From: SIG307 sp964545045
GTDB taxonomy: Bacteria > Bacillota > Clostridia > Lachnospirales > Lachnospiraceae
Direction of reading: 5' to 3'
Length of the DNA stretch: 64,000 nt
Assembly: GCA_964545045.1 (NCBI GenBank)
Contig: CAZJEN010000003.1
Span: 1-64,000, forward strand
Below are positions 51,371-60,398 of this stretch, piece by piece. A program made the translations under genes and the position numbers. Under the pieces are notes generated by a model, which was given only the letters and a program-made list of their open reading frames with translations, did not search any database and was not told the DNA's origin. Each line of letters opens with the position of its first letter. The stretch's first letter is position 1.

Positions 51371-51793
51371 CTACTCCGTCACCTCGAACAATCCTTCTTC
51401 CCTTACAGAATACCGCACCTCGCAGTCTCCGTACTTCACCACAACGATAAAATCATAATTTTCACCTGGCACCAAATCTTCTTCCACAGAATAGCCCCAG
51501 GTAAATTGGCCCGGATTCGCATGTCCGAGGGGTGCTGTATTCAAATGAATGATTGCGCCCTGCACAGTGGTCTCTCCGTCTTCCCCGGCAAAGCTTGTAT
51601 ATTCCGTATCCGCATATAACGGCTTCCCGTCTATGGTATCAAAATGAATCACCCATTCCGGATTCGGATTTCCGGGATTATCCTGAATCTCCGTTCTCAC
51701 CCGGATGTTCTCCTGTTTTTCCGGAAAGCCTATTACAAAAAGGAAAAGCCATGCCGTAAAACAAAGAATTGCTACTCCTAATGTAATTGCCAC
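51371..51793 (-). CDS. Membrane-anchored hypothetical protein, start region probably frameshifted
   Basis: From the GTG at 51793 the frame codes 140 residues: one membrane helix (about 5-22), then an external beta-rich domain (WVIHFDTIDGKPLYADTEYT). The frame is open much further upstream (to a TAG near 51925) and codes a plausible basic cytoplasmic tail, but has no ATG, GTG or TTG. The good ribosome binding site (GGAGG, 6 nt, ATG at 51903) opens another frame that ends after 17 codons. Adding one A to the five-A run at 51888-51892 would join the two. The function is unknown. Read as one gene, it spans 51371-51903. Confidence 0.6.
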   Translation of the reverse strand: MAITLGVAILCFTAWLFLFVIGFPEKQENIRVRTEIQDNPGNPNPEWVIHFDTIDGKPLYADTEYTSFAGEDGETTVQGAIIHLNTAPLGHANPGQFTWGYSVEEDLVPGENYDFIVVVKYGDCEVRYSVREEGLFEVTE

Positions 51794-52005
51794 CCATTTC
51801 AGGACCGCCCTCTTTATTGCCTTCCTGCGCTGCTTTACCGACTCTCCGATTACTTCTTCATTCTTGATTCTCGTATCAAATTTCCTGTTTTTATTGCATC
51901 CATACAGGTCCTCCTTTCGGTTTGACTATAGCACACGAGAATCCATCTGTGTATTGAGCCTTACTCAAGATGCCCTATTTAGGCGCACTTGAGGGCAATT
52001 CATAA

Positions 52006-52563
52006 TTATTTGACCGTTGCGGTCAGTTCCTCCCACCGTTTCCTCGTCATCACATTCGTATGACCGACACGTACCTCTCCCATGAGCGGTACTTCCACCT
52101 CGTCACAGGTATGATGGTACACAAAGCCCAGCTTTTCCTGTACCCGCTTGGACTTTGCGTTCCCGTCATAATAGCCACACCAAACGGTACGCATCCCCAA
52201 GTCTTCAAAGCCATGACGAAGAAGCTCTCTCGCCGCCTCCGGAATGAGCCCCTGTCCCCAGAACTCCTTCCCCAGCCAGTAGCCAAGCTCACATTCATCG
52301 TCCCGTTCCGTCATATCGGTTTCGCCCTTGAGCTTCAGCGCAATGGCGCCTATCGCTTTACCGGACTCCTTCAGACAAACCGCATAACTCTCCGGTCCGT
52401 TCAGTACATTCCGTATAATGTTTAAGCTTTCCTCAACACTCTTATGCGGTGGCCAGCCTGCTATCGGTCCGATGTCCGGGTCTTTTGCGTAATGATATAA
52501 ATCCTCCGCGTCCGATTCCTGCCACGGACGGAGAAGCAAACGTTTTGTTGTCAGTTGCATCAT
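52006..52563 (-). CDS. GNAT acetyltransferase, RimJ/RimL type
   Basis: The gene encodes 185 residues. It has the family start TTKRLLLRPWQESDAEDLYHYAKD, the acetyl-CoA loop region WLGKEFWGQGLIPEAARELLRH near 105 and NAKSKRVQEKLGFVYHH. RimJ/RimL-like enzymes acetylate N-terminal amino groups of ribosomal proteins, or small molecules; the target here is unknown. Two ATG codons lie in a row; the second (52560) is better spaced from AGAGGTG. It starts 11 bp after the FMN reductase gene, so the two are probably co-transcribed. Confidence 0.9.
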   Translation of the reverse strand: MMQLTTKRLLLRPWQESDAEDLYHYAKDPDIGPIAGWPPHKSVEESLNIIRNVLNGPESYAVCLKESGKAIGAIALKLKGETDMTERDDECELGYWLGKEFWGQGLIPEAARELLRHGFEDLGMRTVWCGYYDGNAKSKRVQEKLGFVYHHTCDEVEVPLMGEVRVGHTNVMTRKRWEELTATVK

Positions 52564-52574
52564 TTCACCTCTTA

Positions 52575-53144
52575 CTAATAATACATATTAAACCCTGTCT
52601 CAAGGGTTTTCGCATAAGTTTCTCCGGCAGCCTCCAACGCCGGTAAAATGTAATCTTTATTGTACCTCACCACCGGAATCCGATCATAAACCCGCATTCC
52701 CATATGGGTAAGTCCTCTTTCCAGTTGCGTCAGGCATTCCAAAGTTCCCCGGCCGGTTCCTCCCGCACATGCCATAAGAATGCATCGCTTTTCCGCCAGG
52801 AAATGATTCTTTGTGGCATCACATCTGCGTAATCGGTCAAAGAATGCCTTAAAGCATTCCGTCATATCGGACCAATAGACCGCACTGATCCAAACGATTC
52901 CGTCCGCCTCGGTAAGAGATTTATAAATGTCTGCAAAATCATCTTTGATTACACAAGTACCAAGCTTATTACAAGTCCCCCAGCCGTTACCACAAGCTTT
53001 ACAATGCTCGATATTTCTTTTATTTAAGTGAATTTCTTCAATCTCAGCTCCTGCATTCGTCAAACCTTTCATAAACTGCTCCTTCGCGGAAGCGGTCAGT
53101 CCGTCAGTATTCGGGCTTGACCATAGTACTACAACCTTACTCAT
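52575..53144 (-). CDS. NADPH-dependent FMN reductase / flavodoxin-fold protein
   Basis: The gene encodes 189 residues from the ATG at 53144, 7 nt after GGAGA. It has KVVVLWSSPNTDGLTASAKEQFM (phosphate loop for FMN), CKACGNGWGTCNKLGTCVIKDDF (a Cys-rich loop common in clostridial homologues) and ADGIVWISAVYWSDM. The iron-sulfur-flavoprotein-like Cys group (C-x2-C-x5-C-x5-C) may bind a cluster but is often structural. It reduces quinones or flavins with NAD(P)H. The neighbouring DUF1653 gene starts 33 bp upstream. Confidence 0.88.
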   Translation of the reverse strand: MSKVVVLWSSPNTDGLTASAKEQFMKGLTNAGAEIEEIHLNKRNIEHCKACGNGWGTCNKLGTCVIKDDFADIYKSLTEADGIVWISAVYWSDMTECFKAFFDRLRRCDATKNHFLAEKRCILMACAGGTGRGTLECLTQLERGLTHMGMRVYDRIPVVRYNKDYILPALEAAGETYAKTLETGFNMYY

Positions 53145-53177
53145 GTTTGATATCTCCATTCGTTCGAAAATTTTAAA

Positions 53178-53450
53178 CTAATCAAATTTTTCAAATCGGT
53201 ATCTTTGCTTTATATTCGGATACTTCTCTCTGTCAACTTCACTAAGAAACATCGTCTTCGGTCTTGCATAGGTTCCGAAATCTCCATATAATGCCTGATA
53301 GATAACCAGTTCTTCTTCCGTCTCGGTATGACTTGCGAAGCCCCGAATGACATAGGTATACTTATTCTCCTTCTTTTCCAGCTCCGACAGGGTTTCATAT
53401 TTGAAATGTCTTACAATATCACCGATGCAAATAATTCTTGATTCATTCAT
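53178..53450 (-). CDS. DUF1653 domain protein
   Basis: The gene encodes 90 residues that are almost entirely a DUF1653 domain: IVRHFKYETL, YTYVIRGFASHTETEEELVIYQALYG, PKTMFLSEVDREKYP and QRYRFEKF. The domain is a small beta-rich fold of unknown function found alone or fused to other domains. It has no membrane segment. The ATG follows AGGAGG. The 138 bp upstream (53451-53588) hold no gene that I can recognise. Confidence 0.9.
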   Translation of the reverse strand: MNESRIICIGDIVRHFKYETLSELEKKENKYTYVIRGFASHTETEEELVIYQALYGDFGTYARPKTMFLSEVDREKYPNIKQRYRFEKFD

Positions 53451-53588
53451 TTTTACATCCTCCTAAGCAACACTCAAGGAAGTTCTGATCTCGCTTCGCT
53501 TGGATTGTTCCGTCTCGCGGTTCGCTGTCTCCGCTCTGTCTTCACACTTTGTGCTCGCCAATCGCAGACAGCTATCGCAGAGGCGTCG

Positions 53589-55025
53589 TTAGCCTTCTCT
53601 CTTCGTCGTTTCACTCCTAGACAGAAGGACGACGCTCTCACAATGCTTCGTCCCTGGGAACATATCCACCGGCTGTATCACTTGCACCTTATACCCCTTT
53701 GCTACGAGTTTTTTCAAATCTCTCGCCTGGGTCTCCGGATTACAGGAAATATACACCACCCGCTCCGGTGCCATGGTCACAAGAGAATTTAAAAAGGCAT
53801 CGTCGCTGCCTGCCCGCGGCGGGTCCATAATCACTACCTGCGGTGCAGTGCCCTTCTTTGCCTGCTCTCTCATAAATACGCCGGCGTCCTGACAAATGAA
53901 CTCCACGTTGGTGCAGTTGTTGCGCTTTGCGTTGTCCTTCGCATCCTTTACCGCCTGGGCATTTACTTCCACACCGATGACCTTTCCGGCATAGTCCGCT
54001 GCCATCAGCGAAATCGTACCGATACCGCAGTAGGCATCAATGACCGTGTCTTCCTTTGTAAGCTTTGCCAGCTCTACCGCCGTATTGTAAAGCACCTCCG
54101 TCTGCTCGGAGTTTACCTGGTAGAAGGAGTTTGCCGAAATACGGAAGGTATGTCCGCAAAGGGTATCCGTAATGTATCCGTTCCCATACAGCACTGTTTC
54201 CTTTTTGCCAAGTACCATGCTGTTTTTCTGAGGATTAATATTGTGAATCAGGGTAACGATTTCCGGATGCTTTTTCTTAATCTCCGCAGCAAATCTTGCC
54301 TTTGCCGGAAACTCCGGTGTACCGGTCACCAGCGCCATCAGCACCTCACCGCTCTTTCGTCCCGTACGAAGAAACACATACCGCATCGTTCCTCTACCCG
54401 TATCCTCATTATAAGGCTCCGTATGAGTCTCCTGCATCAGCTTCCGCACGGTACGAAGGTATTCCGCCGCCCGCTTATCCTGAATCAGGCAATCTGTTGT
54501 TTCGATGACCCGGTGACTCTCTTCCTCAAAGATTCCGGATATAATCTTACTTCTGCCGGTCGGACCTCCCTTACCGGACTTATTTCTATTCTCATAGCCC
54601 TTTCCTTTGTCACCCGGTATTCCGGTTCCTCCGCCTACCCTCTTCCTCGCAAATGCCGCATGGACCTTATTCCGGTAGTTTTTCGGATTCTCCGCCGTCA
54701 GAATCGGACGCACCTTTCCAAATCCCCCGAGTAAATCCTCGCACAGGCCTTGTTTAAATGCCTTTTGAGCCGTTTCAGACATATGAAGCAACTGACAGCC
54801 GCCGCACTCATCAAAAACCGCACACGCCGGTTCTACACGGTCAGGAGACGGTTCCAGCACCTGACAGAGCCTTGCGCCGGTGTCCTTTGCCCGGTAAACA
54901 AGCTCCATCGTAGCCAGTTCCCCCGGCAAAAGTCCCTTGATGGCAAACTTTCGCCCGTTAAACTCCACGATACCTCGACCTTCCGCATCCAATCCTTTAC
55001 AACGTACCCGATATTCCTTACCCAT
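53589..55025 (-). CDS. 23S rRNA (uracil-5-)-methyltransferase, RlmD/RlmCD type
   Basis: The gene encodes 478 residues from the ATG at 55025, 5 nt after GCGAGG. A TRAM domain (about 1-58) is followed by four cysteines for a [4Fe-4S] cluster (CAVFDECGGC and Cys in TTDCLIQ). The SAM motif VIDAYCGIGTISLMAAD lies near 318, DPPRAGSDD near 407 and the catalytic Cys in VVYISCNPETQARDL near 430. It makes 5-methyluridine in 23S rRNA (U1939 or U747 by E. coli numbering). An unusual Gly/Lys/Arg-rich insertion (about 128-160) lies between the cluster cysteines. The start region overlaps no neighbour. Confidence 0.94.
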   Translation of the reverse strand: MGKEYRVRCKGLDAEGRGIVEFNGRKFAIKGLLPGELATMELVYRAKDTGARLCQVLEPSPDRVEPACAVFDECGGCQLLHMSETAQKAFKQGLCEDLLGGFGKVRPILTAENPKNYRNKVHAAFARKRVGGGTGIPGDKGKGYENRNKSGKGGPTGRSKIISGIFEEESHRVIETTDCLIQDKRAAEYLRTVRKLMQETHTEPYNEDTGRGTMRYVFLRTGRKSGEVLMALVTGTPEFPAKARFAAEIKKKHPEIVTLIHNINPQKNSMVLGKKETVLYGNGYITDTLCGHTFRISANSFYQVNSEQTEVLYNTAVELAKLTKEDTVIDAYCGIGTISLMAADYAGKVIGVEVNAQAVKDAKDNAKRNNCTNVEFICQDAGVFMREQAKKGTAPQVVIMDPPRAGSDDAFLNSLVTMAPERVVYISCNPETQARDLKKLVAKGYKVQVIQPVDMFPGTKHCESVVLLSRSETTKREG

Positions 55026-55105
55026 ACAAACCTCGCTGTTTTCATAAAAAATTCCACGGCGCAACTATCATTGCGCCGCTTTTGTTTTCCATCACATCTT
55101 AACAC

Positions 55106-57004
55106 TTAGTCTTCTATATTCAGAATCACACCGATATCTCCCAAACTGCCGCCTGCAACGATAGTCTTGTTATAGTCCGCAGGAGTTACGGTAATCACAT
55201 TTCCCTTTACGCTGACGGAACAATTCCAGAACTGCTCCACGGATACCTCTGTACCACTCTTTACGGTCAGCTTCCGCTCCCAACCGGACACATCCTTATC
55301 CGTATCGTTTTTTACCGACAGGGATAACTGTACACCTACGCCACCATCCTTGTTCCAGCTGTTGCTGACATAGTACACCAGTCCTTCTCCCGGCGTTAAA
55401 ATCTTTTCCACATCCTCTACGGTTACCGCCTGTTGCTGATTTCCGCCGGAAGAATCTCCGGAAGTACCGGTATCGTCTCCCTGTCCCGCTTCCGTAGTAC
55501 CCGAAAGTGCGGAACCGATGCCTACCCCGGCCTTCTGCAGCATATTCACAAACCACTTACCGCTGGCGGACAAATCCTTTTCCGTAAAGCCGTTCACCTT
55601 ATTACAGCCCGCCGCAATCATGGAGGAGCTTTCGTTTTTGTTGGCCAAATTCCACATCACATGGCTGATGCCGTAACCATCCAGCATCTCAATCCAAAGA
55701 TTCGCCTGCTTCTCGTTAATGGCACCGTTGCCGGAGGCTTCACAGATCCCGTACTCTGTTACAAAAATCGGCAATCCTTTTTTCACTGCGGTCTTACACT
55801 TATTTCGTAAAGAATCCGTATGGGTAGAAGCATAGAAATGCAACGCATACATCACGTTGTCATACTCCGTAATCGGGTCATTTGCCGCAATGTCCACGTC
55901 CTGGGACCAGGTCGGGGTACCCACGATAACAATGGCATTCGGCGCATACTTCCGAATCACAGGAATCACTTCCAGCGCATAACTCTTAATCTCACTCCAG
56001 CCTGTTCTGTTCGGTTCATTACATATCTCGTAAATCACGTGTGGATCGTCCTTGTAGGTCTTTGCCATTTCTTCAAAAAACTTCTTTGCCTCGTCCTTGT
56101 ATTTATTCGGGTCCTGGTCCTGCAATACATGCCAATCAATAATGACATACATATCCTCGTCGATGGCTGCCTGTACACCCTTATGCACTAAATCCTTAAG
56201 CTTTTTCTTCTGGTCGTCTCCGTTGGTACAATATCCCGCACCTTCTGCCGTATACATAGCCAGACGGAATACATTACAGCCCCACTCCTCGTTGAACTGA
56301 CGAATGGCTGCCTCGTTTACATACTGCGGGAACCATCCCAGGCCATGGGTACTGACACCACGAAGTTGTACCATTTTATCATCCTTATCCGCAAGATAGG
56401 TGCCTTCCACATGAAGTCTGCCGTAATAACCGTTCTCGCCCTCTGCCGTCGGAATGTTGGTCGGCTTGGCAGCACTTGTCGGTTTTGTCGAAGGCTTCGG
56501 TGTCGCAGTAGCCTTCGGCGTTGCCGTTGCCTTCGGCGTTTCCGTTGCTGTCGGGGTCTCCGTAGCCGTCGGCGCTGCCGTTGCAGTGGCCGTCGGTGAT
56601 GCCGTCGCGGTCGGTCCAGCGGTTGCTTCCGGAATATCTGTTGCCTTCGGTACATCGGTCACTCCGGGAACCGCTGTCGGTACCGGGGTTGTCCCTTCCG
56701 CCGGTGCAACCGTAGCTTCCGGGGCCTCGCTTGGAGATATTCCTTCTGTAGCCCCCGGCTTATCTGTCGACGACACATTTCCTGTCGGTCCGCTTGTCGG
56801 ACTTGCTCCCTCCGTCGGCTGTGCCGGCGTTTCCTCATCCAATTTACCTGCCAGCTCCTGTTCCTGACGCTTGTAAGCTTCCTCTGCCTCGCGTTTTCCC
56901 TTAGTCTCACCGATAGGCATGCCGATTAAAATACCGATAAAGGCACCGATACAAAGAATCGCCATAATTGCCGCAAAATAGGTCCAAATCCTTTTCCGTT
57001 TCAT
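55106..57004 (-). CDS. Secreted/anchored endoglucanase, GH5 with C-terminal CBM-like domain
   Basis: The gene encodes 632 residues. A membrane helix (about 10-32) anchors or exports it. A long Thr/Pro/Ala-rich linker (60-190) contains repeated (T)ATPTATETP-type units. The GH5 domain (190-490) opens GRLHVEGTYLADKDDKMVQLRGVS and carries the acid/base Glu in IYEICNEPN (near 331) and the nucleophile Glu in FVTEYGICE (near 419). A Ser/Gly linker and a beta-sandwich like CBM2 (SGWERKLTVKSG, FWNCSVSVKGNVITVTP) follow. It hydrolyses beta-1,4-glucans at the cell surface. The ATG follows AAGGGT. Confidence 0.92.
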   Translation of the reverse strand: MKRKRIWTYFAAIMAILCIGAFIGILIGMPIGETKGKREAEEAYKRQEQELAGKLDEETPAQPTEGASPTSGPTGNVSSTDKPGATEGISPSEAPEATVAPAEGTTPVPTAVPGVTDVPKATDIPEATAGPTATASPTATATAAPTATETPTATETPKATATPKATATPKPSTKPTSAAKPTNIPTAEGENGYYGRLHVEGTYLADKDDKMVQLRGVSTHGLGWFPQYVNEAAIRQFNEEWGCNVFRLAMYTAEGAGYCTNGDDQKKKLKDLVHKGVQAAIDEDMYVIIDWHVLQDQDPNKYKDEAKKFFEEMAKTYKDDPHVIYEICNEPNRTGWSEIKSYALEVIPVIRKYAPNAIVIVGTPTWSQDVDIAANDPITEYDNVMYALHFYASTHTDSLRNKCKTAVKKGLPIFVTEYGICEASGNGAINEKQANLWIEMLDGYGISHVMWNLANKNESSSMIAAGCNKVNGFTEKDLSASGKWFVNMLQKAGVGIGSALSGTTEAGQGDDTGTSGDSSGGNQQQAVTVEDVEKILTPGEGLVYYVSNSWNKDGGVGVQLSLSVKNDTDKDVSGWERKLTVKSGTEVSVEQFWNCSVSVKGNVITVTPADYNKTIVAGGSLGDIGVILNIED

Positions 57005-57022
57005 TAGCTACCCTTCCTTTTC

Positions 57023-58009
57023 TTACGAATTCGCCGCTGTTGCTGCCGCTGTGCTGGCCGCCATGACCGAAATCATTGCTGCCTGCTGTGCCACCACCGT
57101 GGCAATGGAACTCTGAATCAACGCGGTCTCGGACACTTCGTTCTGCCCTTCCTGCTCCTGCAACAGCATTCCCGCTAACATCAGTCTCTGCTTCAAGGTA
57201 ACATAGCCCCAGAATCCAAATCCCTTCTGTTTCGACAGCCAGGAACTTACTTCCGAAATCTCCTCCGCCAGCACTTCATAATCTTTATTGGTCATTGCAA
57301 AAACGCCTAACATCGGTAATTCATATCCGGTTCCGTATTTCATTCCGTACGCATGCATCGTTTCATACAATTCCATGACTTTTTCGCACTTTTCTTCCGC
57401 AGTACCATCATATAACGCCAATACGTGACTTAAGGATTGTACGGAATTTTTGGGATAACGGGTATGCTCCGTCAAAAAACAATAACAACGCTCCGCCTCC
57501 GCCATCAGCTCCTCCACACTCTTTTCCGACAAAGCCAAAAGCGTACAAAAAGAACAATCCTCTGCAGAAGTTAAGAACGGATGCTCCTTCTTTATGCAGT
57601 CATAAATCTCCTTTGTTCTGTCAACAATTTCTTCATACCGCTCCTTCCCCGCCAAGCGCGCAACAGACATGGCTGCCATCGGAAGGTAAGCAGAATCCCG
57701 AAGCTTTTCCTTTAACATCCCATGAGCTTGTAAGCCGTCCTCAAGCAACTTCTCGGCACTTTGGCTCACCGCCAGCATTGCGGTCACCATACAATTAGAA
57801 TTGCCCCGGAAGTTGGAAAGCACACCGGTTCTTTCTTTTATCAAGTCCTTACATAGCTTCAAAGTTTCAACATCAGCACGCTTTTCCTTCGACGAAATCA
57901 TGTACGCTGCAGACAAATTAAGCAAATTGCTCCCCCACTTAAAAGCCTCATTCATCGTATCCCGGTTTTGAATTAATAATTCACAACGTCTTCTTACTTC
58001 ATCCCTCAT
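57023..58009 (-). CDS. DUF4003 family protein
   Basis: The gene encodes 328 residues, entirely helical as in DUF4003 (about 330 residues). Conserved features include RCELLIQNRDTMNEAFKW, SNFRGNSNCMVTAMLAVSQ, LPMAAMSVARLAG and KQKGFGFWGYVTLKQRLMLAGMLL. The C-terminal 25 residues are Ala-rich (AAMISVMAASTAAATAANS). No function has been assigned to this family. It ends 18 bp before the GH5 start, and both are on the minus strand, so it is the first gene of that pair. Confidence 0.87.
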   Translation of the reverse strand: MRDEVRRRCELLIQNRDTMNEAFKWGSNLLNLSAAYMISSKEKRADVETLKLCKDLIKERTGVLSNFRGNSNCMVTAMLAVSQSAEKLLEDGLQAHGMLKEKLRDSAYLPMAAMSVARLAGKERYEEIVDRTKEIYDCIKKEHPFLTSAEDCSFCTLLALSEKSVEELMAEAERCYCFLTEHTRYPKNSVQSLSHVLALYDGTAEEKCEKVMELYETMHAYGMKYGTGYELPMLGVFAMTNKDYEVLAEEISEVSSWLSKQKGFGFWGYVTLKQRLMLAGMLLQEQEGQNEVSETALIQSSIATVVAQQAAMISVMAASTAAATAANS

Positions 58010-58134
58010 AATAGATCCCCCTTCTTATCTCCAGTTTTATTATAAAACATACTTTTATTATATTTCTTATAGCATGGAAAAGCAAGGAAAAATGTGCCCT
58101 ACAAGACATCGTCACACAGAAAATTTCCGTAGAA

Positions 58135-58170
58135 CAAAAAACAGACCACAGCACTTCTGCCATGGTCTGT
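58135..58170 (-). terminator. Terminator of the HTH-TPR gene
   Basis: On the minus strand ACAGACCA pairs with TGGTCTGT, with inner GCA/TGC, followed by TTTTTTG. It overlaps the end of that gene's downstream spacer by a few bases. Confidence 0.85.
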
Positions 58171-58176
58171 TCCTTT

Positions 58177-59208
58177 CTACTTATCTCCTAATAAACGCTC
58201 TAACTGCGCAATCTCATCCTTTGCCCATGCAATATCATTGTCCTCTTCGCCCATTCCGTAGTCGGAAATAAGTCCCTCAATGATAAGCTCCCATTCCTTC
58301 TTTGCTTCTGCAAAACGGCCCAACTTCTTGTAAAGGAATGCCAAGGAGTACATCATATCCATTTTACGCGGCGCCGTCTGTGCTTCATAGGCATTATTGA
58401 AACACTCAATCGCTCTGTCATAATCATTGAGGCGGTTAAAGCGCTCACCTGCCTCATACTGTCCCAGCCAGTCATTCTCCGGAATCGTGTTCCAGATTTC
58501 TTTTGCCTTTGCCCCCTCACCCTTTGCAAGAGCAATATCTCCCAAAAGCACTTCCTTCATGTACTTATTTTCGCCGGCAAACTTAACCGCAGTAAGCAAT
58601 TCTTCCGCTCTGTCAAAATACTTCTTGCTGATCATTGCCTCGATTAACATCCGGTACAAATTGATATTTTGCGGATACTTTCTTGCATACGGCTCACAAA
58701 CACGGATAAACCAATCATTGTCACTGTGCTGCTTATATTCGCCACCGCCGCGAACATTGCGGTATAAGCCATACACTTCCTCATCGAGCGGTGCAAACTC
58801 CATTGCCTGCTCAAGCATTCGTCCTGCCGCAATCATATCCGCGTTGGTCTTTGCCAGATACACCTTCGCATAACGCTTCATCACTTCGACATTCTTCGGG
58901 CTTTCCCGCAGAATACCGTCTAAGATGCGCTTTGCATAGGCATAATTCTGGTCGGTCATAGTCTCCCGCTGTAACATGGCATCAATCCGCTCCAGTTCAT
59001 CCTCGTGATTCACAGAAAACAGTTCATCAATTCTGACTCCGAAGAACACCGCCAGCTTCGGCAACAACGTAATATCCGGTAACGTCGTCCCTGTCTCCCA
59101 CTTACTCACTGCCTGATAGGAGATTCCCAGATACTCCGCCAACGCATCCTGGGTTACTCCCTGCTCGTTACGCAATCTCTTAATCACACTTCCTAAATTA
59201 AAATCCAT
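58177..59208 (-). CDS. XRE HTH regulator with TPR-like C-terminal domain
   Basis: The gene encodes 343 residues. The XRE HTH (5-62) reads IKRLRNEQGVTQDALAEYLGISYQAVSKWETG. From about 85 on it consists of paired helices of TPR type (ALSYDRAEELLTAVKF-like repeats, YDRAIECFNNAYEAQ, RFAEAKKEWELII). HTH-TPR proteins such as RRNPP regulators bind peptides, although this one is not a clear member. Its promoter holds two direct repeats GTTGTATCA, one over the -10, suggesting autoregulation. ATG follows ACGGAGGAT. Confidence 0.88.
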   Translation of the reverse strand: MDFNLGSVIKRLRNEQGVTQDALAEYLGISYQAVSKWETGTTLPDITLLPKLAVFFGVRIDELFSVNHEDELERIDAMLQRETMTDQNYAYAKRILDGILRESPKNVEVMKRYAKVYLAKTNADMIAAGRMLEQAMEFAPLDEEVYGLYRNVRGGGEYKQHSDNDWFIRVCEPYARKYPQNINLYRMLIEAMISKKYFDRAEELLTAVKFAGENKYMKEVLLGDIALAKGEGAKAKEIWNTIPENDWLGQYEAGERFNRLNDYDRAIECFNNAYEAQTAPRKMDMMYSLAFLYKKLGRFAEAKKEWELIIEGLISDYGMGEEDNDIAWAKDEIAQLERLLGDK

Positions 59209-59228
59209 ATTTTTAATCCTCCGTAATT

Positions 59229-59278
59229 GTTGTATCAGCTGATGGTTGTATCATACCGCAATTTTTACGGACTTTCAA
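59229..59278 (-). promoter_or_regulatory. Promoter and repeats of the HTH-TPR gene
   Basis: On the minus strand TTGAAA (59273-59278), 17 bp, TATGAT (59250-59255). Direct repeats GTTGTATCA at 59229-59237 and 59245-59253 (plus strand), spaced 16 bp, cover the -10 and start point. Confidence 0.6.
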
Positions 59279-59341
59279 TAACTGCGTGCGTTAGAGAACT
59301 CAACGTAGAGGTGAGTAAATATTATCAAGACACTCAAAAAA

Positions 59342-59640
59342 GGGGCTGCATTCGGCAGCCATCCTATTCTTGCCGAAAAATCGTCATGCATCGAACAGTT
59401 TTGAACTTTTGCGTAGAATATTAGATTTTCTTATTACTTCGATAGTCTGTCAGCAATGCTCAAACAGGATGTTTGAGCAAGCCCGCCATAAGGCATGGAT
59501 GCCGCATCAGGGCGGTTGCGTCATAATTATATAAGCTCCCCCGAAGTGATTAGAAAATCTTATATTCGAAGCACAGTGAAAAACGTTCGATGCATGACGA
59601 TTTTTCGCAACATTAATAAAGGGCTGCCGAAGCAGCCCCT
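59342..59640. repeat. About 300-bp inverted-repeat element after tpiA
   Basis: The outer ends GGGGCTGC...GGCAGCC (59342-59360) and GGGCTGCCGAAGCAGCCCC (59621-59639) mirror each other. Inside, GAAAAATCGTCATGCATCGAAC (59375-59396) is matched perfectly by its inverse (59585-59606). Weaker matches continue inward, e.g. ATATTAGATTTTCTTATTACTTCG against CGAAGTGATTAGAAAATCTTATAT. The core holds a perfect hairpin GCTCAAACA-GGA-TGTTTGAGC (59458-59478). No gene fits in 59209-59651. The right end doubles as the tpiA terminator (GGGCTGC-TTCG-GCAGCCC, TTTATT on the minus strand). The element may be a MITE or a structured RNA. Confidence 0.8.
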
Positions 59641-59651
59641 GGTTTGATGTC

Positions 59652-60398
59652 TTACTTATAGTTTACAATCTTACCGAAATCCGGCTTTAAGCTTGCGCCG
59701 CCAACCAAACCACCGTCGATGTTTGCCTGTGCAAACAGCTCCGGAGCGCTTGCTGCGGATACACTGCCGCCGTACTGGATGCGGATTGCGTCAGCGGTAG
59801 CTGCATCGTAAATCTCAGCGATGCAAGCACGAATTGCTGCACATACTTCCTCAGCCTGCTCAGTGGTAGCAACCTTACCGGTACCGATAGCCCAAATCGG
59901 CTCGTAAGCGATAACAGCAGTCTTAGCCTGCTCAGCAGTTACGTTTAAGAACGCAATCTTAATCTGCATACGAATCCAATCGATGGTGATACCCTGCTCT
60001 CTCTGGGTCAGAGACTCACCACAGCAGATGATCGGGGTGATACCGTGCTCGAATGCCTTAAGAACCTTCTTGTTTACGGTCTCGTCGGTCTCAGCGAAGT
60101 ACTCACGTCTCTCGGAATGGCCGATGATAACGTACTTTACGCCGATGTCGGTCAACATGTTCGGAGCGATTTCGCCGGTGTAAGCACCAGACTCTTCGTA
60201 GAACATATTCTCAGCACCGATTTCGATGTTGGTTCCCTTTGCAGCCTCAAGAGCCGGAATCAGGGAGATAGCCGGTACGCAGAATACAACGTCAACTTCG
60301 TCGTTCTTTACAAGCGGCTTTAACTCCTCGATTAACTTAACGGTCTCACTCGGAGTCTTATTCATTTTCCAGTTTCCTGCAATAATCTTCTTACGCAT
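59652..60398 (-). CDS. tpiA: Triosephosphate isomerase
   Basis: The gene encodes 248 residues from the ATG at 60398, which follows AGAAGGA; a start 63 nt upstream lies in the pgk spacer. Active-site residues are present: Asn and Lys in AGNWKMN, His in IIGHSERR, Glu in AYEPIWAIGTG, and the phosphate loop YGGSVSAAS. The enzyme interconverts glyceraldehyde-3-phosphate and dihydroxyacetone phosphate. It is the last gene of the gap-pgk-tpiA cluster on the minus strand. Confidence 0.97.
   Translation of the reverse strand: MRKKIIAGNWKMNKTPSETVKLIEELKPLVKNDEVDVVFCVPAISLIPALEAAKGTNIEIGAENMFYEESGAYTGEIAPNMLTDIGVKYVIIGHSERREYFAETDETVNKKVLKAFEHGITPIICCGESLTQREQGITIDWIRMQIKIAFLNVTAEQAKTAVIAYEPIWAIGTGKVATTEQAEEVCAAIRACIAEIYDAATADAIRIQYGGSVSAASAPELFAQANIDGGLVGGASLKPDFGKIVNYK

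Noticed and set aside
53451..53588. Possible repeat element like that at 44119-44303
   Set aside because: The words share a style (TCGCTTCGCTT) but no stretch of clear identity; nothing else recognised there.
56440..56640. Short repeated units that could recall a CRISPR array
   Set aside because: They are the coding repeats of the Thr/Pro linker of the GH5 enzyme, in frame, of 6-18 bp, without spacers.
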